From: Mycobacterium colombiense
Lineage (GTDB): Bacteria > Actinomycetota > Actinomycetes > Mycobacteriales > Mycobacteriaceae
Direction: 5' to 3'
Assembly: GCF_001953985.1 (NCBI RefSeq)
Contig: NZ_MBEI01000009.1
Span: forward strand, 1 to 64,000
DNA length: 64,000 nt
A model generated the notes under the pieces. That model saw only the letters and a list, made by a program, of their open reading frames with translations. It ran no database searches and was not told the DNA's origin. Positions 9,055 to 17,245 of the stretch are shown one piece after another; position 1 is the first letter of the stretch, and the number at the start of each line of letters is the position of its first letter. Both the position numbers and the translations under genes were made by a program.

Positions 9055-10464
9055 TTACTGTTGGGTGGGCTTGCTACGCGGCAGCCACGGCTCATGCCAG
9101 CTGTGGTGGCCCCGCAGCAGCGACTGTGCGGCCTCGGGTCCCCACGAACCCTCGTCGTAATGATGAATGCGGCCAGGCTTGTCCAGCACGGGCTGCACAA
9201 TCCGCCACGTCTCTTCGATGGCATCTTCGCGGGCGAACAACTGTCGATCTCCGTTGAACGCGGCGTAGAGCAACCGCTCGTAGGGCCGCACCGGTTCGCC
9301 GAGATCCTCGGCGAATGACGAGTCCAGGTGAACGTCGTGCCACGAATCGCCGGCCTGGGCGGACAACTGCAGCCGCATCCCGGGATCGGGGTCGATGCGC
9401 AACACGATCTGGTTGCACTCGGGCGGCCGGCGGTTGGGCAGGAACGAGAACCCCGGAACGTGGTGCAGGAACATCCGGACCTCGGTCACCTTCTCCGGCA
9501 ACGCTTTTCCAGCACGCAGGAAGATCGGCACCCCGGCCCAGCGCCAGTTGTCGATCTCGGTGCGCAGCGCGATGTAGGTCTCGGTGGTGGAATCCTTTGC
9601 GACACCGGCGACGTCGGTGTAGCCGCGATACTGGCCGCGGACGCAACGCTCCGGATCCAGCGCCGGCATCGCCCGGAAAACCTCGGCCTTCTTGTCGTTC
9701 AGGTCGTCAGCGCCCGCCCCGACCGGGGGTTCCATCGCGACGAGGGCGAGCACCTGCAGCAGGTGATTTTGCACGACATCGCGAAGGGCGCCCACCACGT
9801 CGTAGAACTTGCCACGGTCCTCGATGCCGAAGTCCTCGGCCATGGTGATGTGGATCTCGGAGATGCTGTCGCGGTCCCACAGCTTGGCCAGGCCCTGGTT
9901 CGCGAACCGCAGGTACTGCAGTTCTTCGACCGGCTGTTTGCCCAAAAAGTGGTCCACGCGCAGGATTTGGTCTTCGTCGAGCACCGCGCGCAGCCGGTCG
10001 TTGAGGTCACGCGCCGAGTCCAGGTCGTGGCCGAACGGCTTTTCCACCGCCACCCTGGCCCGCTCCAGCAGGTCGGCCTTCGCAAGGTTCTCCACGATCG
10101 GCGCGAACAGGGACGGCGGCATTTCGAGGTAGTAGAGCGGATGGGAGTCCGAGGGGATCTTCTTGGCGAGCTGCGTGTAGAGGTTGGCGTCGGTGACGTC
10201 GCCGTGCAGGTAGGACAGCCGCTGCGCCAGCCGGTCGAACACGGCGTCGTCGAACGTCTCCCCCGATGCCTTGATGGCGTCGCGCGCCCGATCCTGCAAC
10301 TGCTCGATGGTGATGTCGTCGCTGGCCACACCCACGATCGGATGGTTCAGCATGTCGCGGCGCTCGAGCCGATACAACGCCCGGAATGTCATCTTGCGCG
10401 CCAGATCTCCGGTGATTCCGAAGACCACCAGCAGGTCAGATGGGTTACTGTCGTCCTCGGCCAA
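9055..10464 (-). CDS. zwf: glucose-6-phosphate dehydrogenase
   Basis: 469 residues from a TTG start at 10464, which has GGGAGGAG five bases upstream; no better in-frame ATG precedes the conserved core. FGITGDLARKM is the nucleotide-binding fingerprint and RVDHFLGK holds the substrate-binding and catalytic residues of the family, followed by ISEIHITMAEDFG. It oxidises glucose 6-phosphate to 6-phosphogluconolactone. First gene of the zwf-gnd pair, orthologous in position to M. tuberculosis zwf1. Confidence 0.95.
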   Translation of the reverse strand: MAEDDSNPSDLLVVFGITGDLARKMTFRALYRLERRDMLNHPIVGVASDDITIEQLQDRARDAIKASGETFDDAVFDRLAQRLSYLHGDVTDANLYTQLAKKIPSDSHPLYYLEMPPSLFAPIVENLAKADLLERARVAVEKPFGHDLDSARDLNDRLRAVLDEDQILRVDHFLGKQPVEELQYLRFANQGLAKLWDRDSISEIHITMAEDFGIEDRGKFYDVVGALRDVVQNHLLQVLALVAMEPPVGAGADDLNDKKAEVFRAMPALDPERCVRGQYRGYTDVAGVAKDSTTETYIALRTEIDNWRWAGVPIFLRAGKALPEKVTEVRMFLHHVPGFSFLPNRRPPECNQIVLRIDPDPGMRLQLSAQAGDSWHDVHLDSSFAEDLGEPVRPYERLLYAAFNGDRQLFAREDAIEETWRIVQPVLDKPGRIHHYDEGSWGPEAAQSLLRGHHSWHEPWLPRSKPTQQ

Positions 10465-10594
10465 AACCGCTCCTCCCGAAAGTCACCCGATCGGCCCCTT
10501 TGAGATCACTACCCGCGGCTGGCGGAGTCAACACTAGACACAGCCGATAGAGCCGACAACCTGAGTGCACCGCGGCCTTGAAAGGATGGTCGGC

Positions 10595-11419
10595 ATGCCC
10601 GATCCGCTACACCTCACGGTCTACATCCTGGCCGGGATCGCCGCGATCGAGGGTGTCGCGTTGATCGTGCTGTGGCGGTTGCTGGTGCGCAGTCAGCAGG
10701 AGCTCAAGGAGTTGCAGCAGAGGACCGACACCCGCAATCAGCTGCTGTCGGGGGGTCGCGAGGCCGTCAAGAGGGTGTGGAACACCGCGAACCTGATGCG
10801 CAAGGAGGGCTTCGGCGCGGCCGTCCGCAGCAGCATCGAGGACCTGGCGGACTGGGCCGAAGTCGAGCGACCCGACCTCGCCCGCGTCACCCCGGACGGC
10901 CGGGTGGTCATCTTGTTCTCCGACATCGAGGAGTCCACCAAGCTCAACGAGCGGATCGGCGACCGCGCGTGGGTCAAGCTGATCAGCTCGCACGACAAGC
11001 TGGTCTCGGACCTGGTGCGACGACGGTCCGGTCATGTGGTGAAGAGCCAGGGTGACGGCTTCATGATCGCGTTCGCTCGCGCCGAGCAGGCGGTCCTGTG
11101 CGGTCTCGACCTGCAGAACGCGTTGCGAAAGGACGCTAATCGCAAGCGGCGTGAGGAGATTCGCGTGCGGATCGGCATCCACATGGGGCGCTCGGTGCGT
11201 CGTGGCGATGATCTGTTCGGCCGCAACGTCGCAATGGCGGCACGGGTTGCCGCACAAGCGGTCGGCGGCGAGATTCTGGTGAGTCAGCCGGTGCGAGACG
11301 CGCTTTCCGATTCTGACGGCATCCGGTTCGACGATGGTCGCAATGTGGAGCTGAAGGGCTTTTCGGGCACCTACCGCTTGTTCGCCGTCGAGTCTCCGTC
11401 CGATTCCGAGCCGGACTGA
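10595..11419 (+). CDS. membrane-anchored class III nucleotide cyclase
   Basis: 274 residues from the ATG at 10595 (AAAGGA nine bases upstream). Residues about 7-30 form one membrane helix ([19 protein letters not shown]), then a charged linker, then the cyclase domain from about 100. Metal ligands are Asp110 (LFSDIEES) and Asp154 (KSQGDGF); Lys150 is the adenine-selecting Lys. The helix that carries the transition-state Asn and Arg reads [11 protein letters not shown]: Arg217 is present, but the usual Asn four residues before it is Ala213. M. tuberculosis Rv1120c at this locus is, as far as recalled, truncated, whereas this copy is full length. Confidence 0.87.
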   Translation: MPDPLHLTVYILAGIAAIEGVALIVLWRLLVRSQQELKELQQRTDTRNQLLSGGREAVKRVWNTANLMRKEGFGAAVRSSIEDLADWAEVERPDLARVTPDGRVVILFSDIEESTKLNERIGDRAWVKLISSHDKLVSDLVRRRSGHVVKSQGDGFMIAFARAEQAVLCGLDLQNALRKDANRKRREEIRVRIGIHMGRSVRRGDDLFGRNVAMAARVAAQAVGGEILVSQPVRDALSDSDGIRFDDGRNVELKGFSGTYRLFAVESPSDSEPD

Positions 11420-11580
11420 ACGCCGTCCCCGTTGTATTCGGCCAGCCGCTGATGCAGACGGTCGCGGACCTCGTCGGCGGTGTATGCGCGTCGCTTGCGT
11501 TGGTCGCGCACGACCAGCGCGCCCCCCGCGACGACACCGGCGGCGCCGGCCAATCCCAGCCACTTCCACACATTGCGCAT
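11371..11580 (-). CDS. small single-pass membrane protein
   Basis: 69 residues: [24 protein letters not shown] is a signal-anchor, followed by basic RDQRKRR and an amphipathic [18 protein letters not shown] helix. This layout recurs in short mycobacterial proteins of unknown role. Its last 49 bases overlap the 3' end of the convergent cyclase gene. The Shine-Dalgarno is weak. The overlap could mean that only the N-terminal part is under selection. Confidence 0.62.
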   Translation of the reverse strand: MRNVWKWLGLAGAAGVVAGGALVVRDQRKRRAYTADEVRDRLHQRLAEYNGDGVQSGSESDGDSTANKR

Positions 11581-11735
11581 GACACCAGGCTATGCGCAGC
11601 CGGGTCGTTATGGCCCGCTTGTGATTGACTTGTGTGCCCGCAACATTCGGCAACGCATCGCGCGTGACGTACCGGCGGGCTCATATTGGCGACGACAGCA
11701 ACGAAAGTTGCGGCGGCGAACGGGCTTACACGAAG

Positions 11736-12416
11736 ATGCTCACTTTGAACCAAGCGCTCGAACAGACCCGCACCGGCGACCTCTGGTTGTTTCGCGGCGG
11801 TTCGGGACCCGACCGCGCCATCCAGACGCTGACAAACAGCCCGGTGAACCACGTCGGGATGACGGTGGCCATCGACGACCTGCCGCCGTTGATCTGGCAC
11901 GCCGAACTCGGCGACAAGCTCGTCGACGTGTGGACGGGAACGAATCACCGAGGCGTGCAACTCAACGACCTTGCGCAGTCGGTGTTGCAGTGGTCGCAGC
12001 GCTACCACCAGCGGTGCTGGCTACGCCAGCTGACCCCGCCGGCCAACCGGGAGCAAGAGAACACCCTGCTGCGCGTGATCGCCCGGATGGACGGCACCGC
12101 ATTTCCCACCACCATGCGCCTTACCGGCCGGTGGCTGCGAGGTCGGCTGCCGAACGCCTACGACTGGACACGCGGAATCCCGTTCGTGGACAAGAAAATT
12201 CGCGAATCGACGCAGCGACGAAAGGAGCGCCAGAAGCTCGGCCTGGAGGTGGCCTACTGCGCGGAAACGGTGGCGATCACCTACGAGGAAATGGGGTTGC
12301 TCACCACGGAGAAGTACTCCAACTACTTCGACCCGGGCTCGTTCTGGAGCGGTGACAGGCTTCCGCTGTCACCGGGCTACGCCCTGGGCGACGAGATCGA
12401 GATCGCGGTCGGCTAG
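11736..12416 (+). CDS. permuted papain-fold (YiiX/NlpC-P60-like) protein
   Basis: 226 residues from the ATG at 11736; a TTG further up (11625) would add 37 residues without recognisable homology. TRTGDLWLFRGGSG, then SPVNHVGMTVA with His39, and finally VAYCAETVAITYEEMG with Cys175, give the circularly permuted order (GDxxLF, HxG, then Cys in a helix) of YiiX/YaeF-type cysteine hydrolases. These act on amide or ester bonds in peptides or lipids; the substrate is unknown. Probably the counterpart of M. tuberculosis Rv1118c. Confidence 0.75.
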   Translation: MLTLNQALEQTRTGDLWLFRGGSGPDRAIQTLTNSPVNHVGMTVAIDDLPPLIWHAELGDKLVDVWTGTNHRGVQLNDLAQSVLQWSQRYHQRCWLRQLTPPANREQENTLLRVIARMDGTAFPTTMRLTGRWLRGRLPNAYDWTRGIPFVDKKIRESTQRRKERQKLGLEVAYCAETVAITYEEMGLLTTEKYSNYFDPGSFWSGDRLPLSPGYALGDEIEIAVG

Positions 12417-12423
12417 TCGAGGG

Positions 12424-12747
12424 CTACTCGACCGCCATCTCGCCCATCTCCGACCAGCCCGTGGCGTCGATGGTCTGGTTGATGATCTTGGGCGTCGACG
12501 TCAGCGCCTGCGGAACCTCTTGGATGAATCGCTTGAAGTGGTCGCTGTTGACGTGGGCCCCGCCCGCCTCATCGTCGCGGAACGCCTCTACCAAGACGTA
12601 CTCCGCAGGGTTGTCCAGGCTGCGCGACCAGTCGAACCAGAGGTTGCCTTCTTCGGCCCTCGTCGCCGCGGTGAACGACGCCACGAATTCGGGCCAGCGG
12701 TCGGTCCACTCGGGCTTGGTCTCGAACTTGACGACGATGAAGATCAT
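12424..12747 (-). CDS. antibiotic biosynthesis monooxygenase (ABM) domain protein
   Basis: 107 residues forming a single ABM ferredoxin-like domain: MIFIVVKFETKPEWTDRW, EGNLWFDWSRSLDNP, and YVLVEAFRDDEAGGAHVNSDHF with the conserved His. Dimeric ABM proteins include cofactor-free quinol monooxygenases and the heme-degrading MhuD/IsdG group. The length and position match M. tuberculosis Rv1117. Substrate not determinable from sequence. Convergent with the preceding gene, 7 bases apart. Confidence 0.87.
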   Translation of the reverse strand: MIFIVVKFETKPEWTDRWPEFVASFTAATRAEEGNLWFDWSRSLDNPAEYVLVEAFRDDEAGGAHVNSDHFKRFIQEVPQALTSTPKIINQTIDATGWSEMGEMAVE

Positions 12748-13119
12748 TGCGGCCCCGCCTCGGTTCGCTGTTCCGGTTACGCCCGCCCGGTCTCCGCGGG
12801 CAGCGCCAGCCTATCCGCCCATGGGTGGCGCTACGGCGGCATCCGCGGCCGAACGCCCGACGTAGTTTGCTTGGGTAATGGTTAGAGCAAAGTGTGCTCA
12901 TGCGTCACACCTGACGCATGAGCACACTTTTGCCGCAGACTACCCAATCGGCGTCAGTGGTGTAGATCACAAATCAGCCGCTCACAGGGACATTTCACTA
13001 TTCCGCGCCACGGCAAACCGCACACGCCCGCATGACCGAAAAATAAATCTTCTATGTCCGGCAATCGGCGTTCTATTTGTTTTTGATTCGCAATTCCGGC
13101 TGGGCCGGAATAAAGACAA
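12748..13119. other. intergenic region without a convincing gene
   Basis: These 372 bases lie between the ABM gene start and the C-terminal end of the NlpC/P60-like gene. The right part (12,960-13,110) is less GC-rich than its surroundings. A glycine-rich reading frame on the plus strand is the complement of the proline-rich tail next door and is not credible. The only clear structure is the long inverted repeat at 12889-12930. Confidence 0.7.
12889..12930. repeat. perfect 19-bp inverted repeat, possible bidirectional terminator
   Basis: AAAGTGTGCTCATGCGTCA at 12889-12907 is exactly complementary to 12912-12930, with a four-base loop (CACC). Each arm ends in A or T runs, so either strand gives a hairpin followed by TTT. 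It lies about 190 bases past the stop of the minus-strand NlpC/P60-like gene, which it could terminate. It could equally be a protein-binding palindrome or a dispersed element at the edge of the accessory island. Confidence 0.85.
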
Positions 13120-13686
13120 TCAGGGACCCGGCGGAGGCGGAACGGGCGCCGGAGCGTCGATTAGGACGGCCGGCGGCGGGGCGTCCGGCGGCGGCGGCGG
13201 GGCGTCCGGCGGCGGCGGAGCGTCCGGCGGCGGCGGCGGAGCGTCCGGCGGCGGAGGCGGCGCGAACAGCGGCGGCGGCGCGCCACCGTCTTCCGGCGGC
13301 ATCGGGAGGAACATGTGGTGGGTGAATCCGGCCTGGTAGGCGCCTGGACCGCCCAAATTCACGCCGCCACGCTCACCGCTGGACACGGACGTTCCGTCCG
13401 GCAACGTCACCGCGGTGTGGCCACCGTTCCATCCGATGACCAAGGCGTTGGGGGCGGTTCCGTACTGGAAGCCGCGCGCCAACAATGCACCCTCTTCGTT
13501 TCCGGTGTTGAATCGATCGCCGAAAACGGGCCTGTCAGTTGCTGCATTCGCAATCCACGAAGCAAGTCCCGAACAATCCGTTCCCGCGGGAGAATCGCCA
13601 CCCGGAATATATGGCGTGCCGGAGACCTGCCCGATCAACGACATCAATGTTGCAATAACGACCATGGGCAGGGAGGCTAGCAACAA
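13120..13686 (-). CDS. exported NlpC/P60-like hydrolase with proline-rich tail, N-terminus possibly frameshifted
   Basis: 188 codons. TPYIPGGDSPAGTDCSGLAS gives the catalytic Cys38 in DCSG, and WNGGHTAVTLPDG gives His90. This is the NlpC/P60-like domain of mycobacterial exported proteins. Residues about 137-188 are a proline-rich tail with PPPPPDA repeats. The start is problematic: this frame opens with TTG at 13686 just after a TAA and has no Shine-Dalgarno; ATG at 13665 is the alternative. The minus-strand frame one step over (from 13738) reads DLRHKFWLAII and would join naturally to LLASLPMVVIATLM, suggesting a single-base indel near 13,685-13,695 in the signal sequence. Expression as an intact exported protein is therefore doubtful. 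Confidence 0.7.
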   Translation of the reverse strand: MLLASLPMVVIATLMSLIGQVSGTPYIPGGDSPAGTDCSGLASWIANAATDRPVFGDRFNTGNEEGALLARGFQYGTAPNALVIGWNGGHTAVTLPDGTSVSSGERGGVNLGGPGAYQAGFTHHMFLPMPPEDGGAPPPLFAPPPPPDAPPPPPDAPPPPDAPPPPPDAPPPAVLIDAPAPVPPPPGP

Positions 13687-13851
13687 TAATTATCGCTAGC
13701 CAAAATTTGTGGCGCAGGTCATTCGCTATACAGACCATGACGTACGCCGCACGCGGAGCAAACTAATTACACATCGGTATATTTTCAGCAGCAAAATGCA
13801 TGCGCTACCGGCGGGCCGCTTCTCCGGTTTCCTGACGACGCTTCCCAGGGG

Positions 13852-14214
13852 TTACCGATTAGGCGCTACCGCGGCCGCGTTCGCTTTCCGCCGTCTCGCG
13901 GTCGATGCCGGCTTGCTCCCGCTTTGCGCGCGCTCGCACAGGCTTACCCTGTCGTCTTTCCGCAGCAGTCGTTCGCGCTCGTGCTCCGCGGCCGTGCCCT
14001 CGCGTTCGTCCGCGCGCTCCCGTTCGTCTGCCACCCGCTCGCGGTCATCCGCTATCCGCTCACGCTGGCCGGCGACCCGGTCTCTTCGCCCCGCCTGGAA
14101 TTCGCGTCGCTTGACGGCAGCCTCACGCCGGGCGAGGGCCTCTTCGCGCTCGTCGAGCGCATGAGCCCGCCGTTCCGGCTCCGCGGGCGGCTCGACACGA
14201 TCCTCGGCGGCCAC
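13852..14214 (-). CDS. highly charged heptad-repeat helical protein (paralogue of 18501-18866)
   Basis: 120 residues from a GTG with AGGGGTG upstream. After a short acidic, proline-containing start, the protein is almost only E, R, A and D. It has 7-residue periodicity such as RERIADDRERVADERERADERE, which predicts a long solvent-exposed helix or coiled coil. The segment DEREGTAAEHERERLLRKDDR is closely matched in the protein encoded at 18501-18866, so the two are paralogues within 4.5 kb. The C-terminus is basic (SKPASTARRRKANAA). No enzymatic motif; function unknown. Confidence 0.7.
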   Translation of the reverse strand: MAAEDRVEPPAEPERRAHALDEREEALARREAAVKRREFQAGRRDRVAGQRERIADDRERVADERERADEREGTAAEHERERLLRKDDRVSLCERAQSGSKPASTARRRKANAAAVAPNR

Positions 14215-14302
14215 AGTTCACCCCTAATGCTGAGCGCCCTACCATTCGACCCAGGTGGCGCCGCTCATCGCCGGCCAGTTCCTGGCAATCGGCGATCGTT
14301 GG

Positions 14303-14683
14303 TCACAGGGGCGTCCAAATCCCGTTGTTCCAGATTCCCCAGTTACCGGCGCCGGTGGGGTTCCACATCATTTGAGCCCCTGGCGCCCAGGCCGGTTGGG
14401 GTGGCTGCGGCGGAGCCCACGCCGGCGGAGGTCCCCAGGGCCCCCAGCCCGCCGGGGCGGTCGGGCCGCCAGGCCGTTGCCAGTCGTGGCACTGACGCCA
14501 GTCCCAGTCCGCCACGTTGCCCCAAGTGGGATCCCACGGATCGCCCGGGCACCAATGGCCGATGGGCGCCGGGAGCGGAGCCGCCTGAGCGACGGTGCCG
14601 CCAAGAGTCAGAGCCGACACCGCCAACGCGCCGCCCAACACCACGCTCGCAGATCGCCACACCGCGCTCTTCACCGTCGCCAT
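14303..14683 (-). CDS. secreted tryptophan/proline-rich protein
   Basis: 126 residues. A signal peptide (VWRSASVVLGGALAVSALTLG) ends at TVAQA-AP. The mature protein has HWCPGDPWDP, a WDWRQCHDWQRPG segment with a likely disulfide between the two Cys, then a W/P/G-rich tail. This is a recurrent mycobacterial exported type of unknown role. An AGGAG directly abuts the ATG at 14683, which is too close; the GTG three codons later (14674) has better spacing and may be the true start. Confidence 0.7.
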   Translation of the reverse strand: MATVKSAVWRSASVVLGGALAVSALTLGGTVAQAAPLPAPIGHWCPGDPWDPTWGNVADWDWRQCHDWQRPGGPTAPAGWGPWGPPPAWAPPQPPQPAWAPGAQMMWNPTGAGNWGIWNNGIWTPL

Positions 14684-14776
14684 CTCCTAAGAATTTCCCT
14701 CGGCGGGGATCCGGGCAAGTGGCAATTCGAATCGGTCGGGAAGTGCGCGGGCCTCGTCGGCGGATGCAGGCGGGCG

Positions 14777-15442
14777 TCAGCAGCAGTCGCGGCCGCGCCA
14801 GGCCTCGATCCCTTCCGAGAAGGCAAGGCCGGCGATGCCCAGTCCGACCACCGGATCCAGCCACCACCCGCCGGGCCAGACGGCGAGGACGGCAAGGGTG
14901 CACAGCACCGCGGCGGCCTGCGCCGCGCACAGGTAGTTCTGCGTGCCCTCGCCGGCAGTCGCTTGTGAGTCCAGCCGTGCGCCCAATTGTTGTTTGGCCC
15001 AACCCAAAAGCGGCATGACCACCAATGCCAGAGCGGTCAGGGCGATGCCGATGACCGAAGTCTCAGGGCGCGCTCCGGTGAGCAGATTGTGCACCGATTC
15101 CGCAGCGATGTAGGGAGCGATGAGCCAAAACGAAACCGCGATACCGCGTTGCGCTTGCCGCTCGGCCGTCTCCGACAAGGTGCGCGAACCGGTGAACCGC
15201 CACACCACGATCAGACTTGCCAGTCCCTCGACTGCACTGCCGAGCGCCCAGCCGATCAAAGAGATTGAGCCCGTTGCGAATCCCTGCCAGAGGCCAAGCG
15301 CACCCTCAGCGCACATCCACAGCAGACTGGCCCAGGCCAGCCAGCGGGCCGCGCGGGCAGCCCGTACCCATCCGGTGTCGCGAGTGGATGCAACGCCACG
15401 GGTGCCGCAGCACTCACAACCCGGAGCGCACGCTTCGCTCAC
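14777..15442 (-). CDS. cation-efflux-like six-helix membrane protein with Cys-rich ends
   Basis: 221 residues. The N-terminus has a cysteine cluster (CAPGCECCGT) and the C-terminus ends GRDCC, both plausible soft-metal ligands. Between them are about six hydrophobic helices, with SISLIGWALGSAVEGLASL and WWLDPVVGLGIAGLAF resembling the TM2 and TM6 regions of cation diffusion facilitators (CDF). The cytosolic CDF dimerisation domain is missing. Start GTG at 15442, no clear Shine-Dalgarno. Metal transport is inferred from the fold and Cys motifs; a sensing role is possible. Confidence 0.68.
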   Translation of the reverse strand: MSEACAPGCECCGTRGVASTRDTGWVRAARAARWLAWASLLWMCAEGALGLWQGFATGSISLIGWALGSAVEGLASLIVVWRFTGSRTLSETAERQAQRGIAVSFWLIAPYIAAESVHNLLTGARPETSVIGIALTALALVVMPLLGWAKQQLGARLDSQATAGEGTQNYLCAAQAAAVLCTLAVLAVWPGGWWLDPVVGLGIAGLAFSEGIEAWRGRDCC

Positions 15443-15478
15443 AACGGCAAGGATAGGCGGGACGCCGTGCCGCAGCCC

Positions 15479-15508
15479 AGACGTTGGAGCGAAACCTCGA
15501 CCGTCGCC
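15479..15508. repeat. possible degenerate copy of the ychF 3'-end repeat
   Basis: The plus-strand stretch starting AGACGTTGGAGCGAAACCTC resembles the ychF-end repeats at 18473-18505 and 19215-19238 if small gaps are allowed. It shares the elements ACGTTG, then GA-C-AA-CTC, ACC and TCGCC in the same order. It does not keep the ychF reading frame. It lies between the cation-efflux-like gene and the next gene. The match was judged by eye and could be chance. Confidence 0.3.
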
Positions 15509-15514
15509 CTACAG

Positions 15515-15913
15515 TCACACTCCGAACTTGGCCCGCGCATCGTCGGTCACCGGAGTGAACAGGTTGACCAGGTTTCCGTCCGGATCCCGGAACAACAACG
15601 CGCGGTTTCCCCAGGGCATCGTTGTCGGCGTCGTCACCACATCTGCGATGTGCTCGCGAAGCCGCTCGTACTCGGCGTCCACGTCCTCGACGATGAACTC
15701 CAGGATGGCGCTGCGGTTGGCCGCGGGCTCGGCGGACCCGTCTCCAAACAGCGGGACGGTTTTGTCGCTGCCGATGGCCAGCGTGCCGATCGGTGTCGGG
15801 ATCTCGGCGAACAACTCGTTGCCCCAGATCGCCGTGACCCCGGTGACCGTCTCGTAAAAATCGACGAGCCGCTTGACGTCGGCCGTGATGATTCGGGTCG
15901 AAATGAACTTCAT
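15515..15913 (-). CDS. glyoxalase/VOC superfamily protein
   Basis: 132 residues from the ATG at 15913 (GAGAGGGA upstream). MKFISTRIITADVKRLVDFY, SAILEFIVEDVDAEYERL and RALLFRDPDGNLVNLFTP are the paired beta-alpha-beta modules of the glyoxalase/bleomycin-resistance/dioxygenase fold, with Glu in LEFIVED and Glu/Asn-type ligands near the end. No specific reaction can be named. It is the most ordinary gene inside the accessory island. Confidence 0.85.
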   Translation of the reverse strand: MKFISTRIITADVKRLVDFYETVTGVTAIWGNELFAEIPTPIGTLAIGSDKTVPLFGDGSAEPAANRSAILEFIVEDVDAEYERLREHIADVVTTPTTMPWGNRALLFRDPDGNLVNLFTPVTDDARAKFGV

Positions 15914-16057
15914 GCAGTCGGTCCCTCTCAATGTCTGAGCACCGAATGCTAGGCGCCGCCTCCGACAACTCGGGCGCACCGGCAAGGTCCTATCGAGACC
16001 TGGACATACGCTGGTCGCCGCCAAGTCGCAGTTGCGGCGAAACTGGTCCGACGCCCG

Positions 16058-16645
16058 TTACGCCGTGTCGTCGGTAGACGGCGTCTGCGCAAAGTCGCCA
16101 CCGGCTTCTTGCTCGGCTGCCAGCGGATAGGTCCAGTCGCGGAGGATGGCGTGGGCTTGAGCGGCGCGATGCCTGTCGGCTGCTTGCCAATGTGCTCCCG
16201 CATCGCCCAGTCCCAGGCTTGCCGCTCGCTCGTGAATCCTGGCGGCGCGCTTATGAGCATCGGCGGCAAATAGCTGCGCACGGACCGTATTGCGGTGGCG
16301 CGCATGAGGGCGGTTTTCCGGGCTGTCGGCGGATGGATGGGCATCGCCGCTAGCAGGTGGGGGCGGCGGAGCATCGACTAGACCGTCTGATGGTGTCTGG
16401 TTCGCCTGGTCGTCCAGCGCGAGCGCTGACGCATCGGGACGGCGGCCTCCAGGCGTGCTCTCCGCATGGTCCCCCAATTCGGCTAGCAGCAATTTTGCTC
16501 GAAGGCATGACTGGATCGCGGCGAAAGATACGTCTTGGGCGGTCGTTCTGAGTAGGCCGGAAACGATGCACTCGACCTCGAGCACGTTGAGCAGTTCATC
16601 GCGTCGAGCCGTGGCCTGGTGCCAGGTGTCGGTGCGATCAGCCAC
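16058..16645 (-). CDS. conserved hypothetical protein with C-terminal Ala/His-rich helical domain
   Basis: 195 residues from a GTG with a strong GAGGGAAGGG upstream. Residues 1-60 are helical (HQATARRDELLNVLEVECIV). Residues 60-115 are a low-complexity linker rich in Pro, Ser, Asp. Residues 120-170 (RAQLFAADAHKRAARIHERA, then HWQAADRHRAAQAHAIL) are two amphipathic helices with AHxRAAxxHExAA spacing, a pattern seen in several uncharacterised mycobacterial proteins. No catalytic residues are recognised. Regulatory or structural roles are equally possible. Confidence 0.65.
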   Translation of the reverse strand: MADRTDTWHQATARRDELLNVLEVECIVSGLLRTTAQDVSFAAIQSCLRAKLLLAELGDHAESTPGGRRPDASALALDDQANQTPSDGLVDAPPPPPASGDAHPSADSPENRPHARHRNTVRAQLFAADAHKRAARIHERAASLGLGDAGAHWQAADRHRAAQAHAILRDWTYPLAAEQEAGGDFAQTPSTDDTA

Positions 16646-17245
16646 TGCCCTTCCCTCGAGTTGCTACACCCCGGTACGCATCGGACATACGGATGGGCGG
16701 GCATGCCTGTAGCTCAAGCGACTACTTCCTCATCTGGGCGGCGGAGCTCCGCAGAACCCCCTGACAGCCCGCCGCCACGCTTAAAGTACGCCATCAGACC
16801 ACAACACCACGTTCGAGCAGTCGTTGTATGGACGTGAGCTTCGTTTGTTGGCCGTACGCGTACTCGGCGTCTGCGGCGCATCGATCGCCCGTTTGAGCAA
16901 CCGTGGGGCTTGTTCTCCGATGGCTACGAGATCGCCGACGCCATCACGGTCGGGCAGTCAGCGGCGGGGCAGGTCGTCACCTGCCATGCGACGCCAGGAA
17001 CCGTTTTCGGCAGGTCCGGCAACCCTTGGCGAAAGCACGAATTGATCGATAGTGCGACCAAAGTTGGCGAGGCGTAGGAACTTTCGGCATCCACGCCAGC
17101 TCCCAATGAATCTCATTGATCGGGTCATACAAGAACACCGCGTAGGAGCGCTCCAACTACGGGCCTAAATCTATGTCCGACTCTCACAACGAATCCGGTA
17201 CCGGCAGATTGCCGGCATTGACGCCGTGAGTTGAGCCGTAAAAAC
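16646..17245. other. 600-base stretch with no intact gene
   Basis: No reading frame here has a good start, codon pattern and length together. The plus strand carries an open frame without a start codon (16838-17077, listed separately). The base composition is less GC-rich than the flanking core genome, in keeping with acquired or decaying DNA between the hypothetical gene and the WhiB-like gene. Confidence 0.6.
16838..17077 (+). pseudogene. possible gene remnant, startless 79-codon frame
   Basis: After a TGA at 16835, this frame runs 79 codons to TAG at 17075 with strong third-position GC in its middle. It reads WGLFSDGYEIADAITVGQSA then GQVVTCHATPGTVFG and RSGNPWRKHELIDSATKVG. The order of hydrophobic and charged residues looks protein-like, but there is no ATG, GTG or TTG with a Shine-Dalgarno, and no family is recognised. 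It could be the 3' part of a decayed gene, or chance. Confidence 0.25.

Noticed and set aside
12878..13339. Glycine-rich plus-strand frame
   Set aside because: Its GGGG/ASGGG run is the complement of the proline-rich tail of the NlpC/P60-like protein; no start support.
13924..15018. 364-codon plus-strand frame
   Set aside because: Antisense to three minus-strand genes with signal peptide, heptad or membrane features; Arg/Pro/Ser-rich composition typical of shadow frames.
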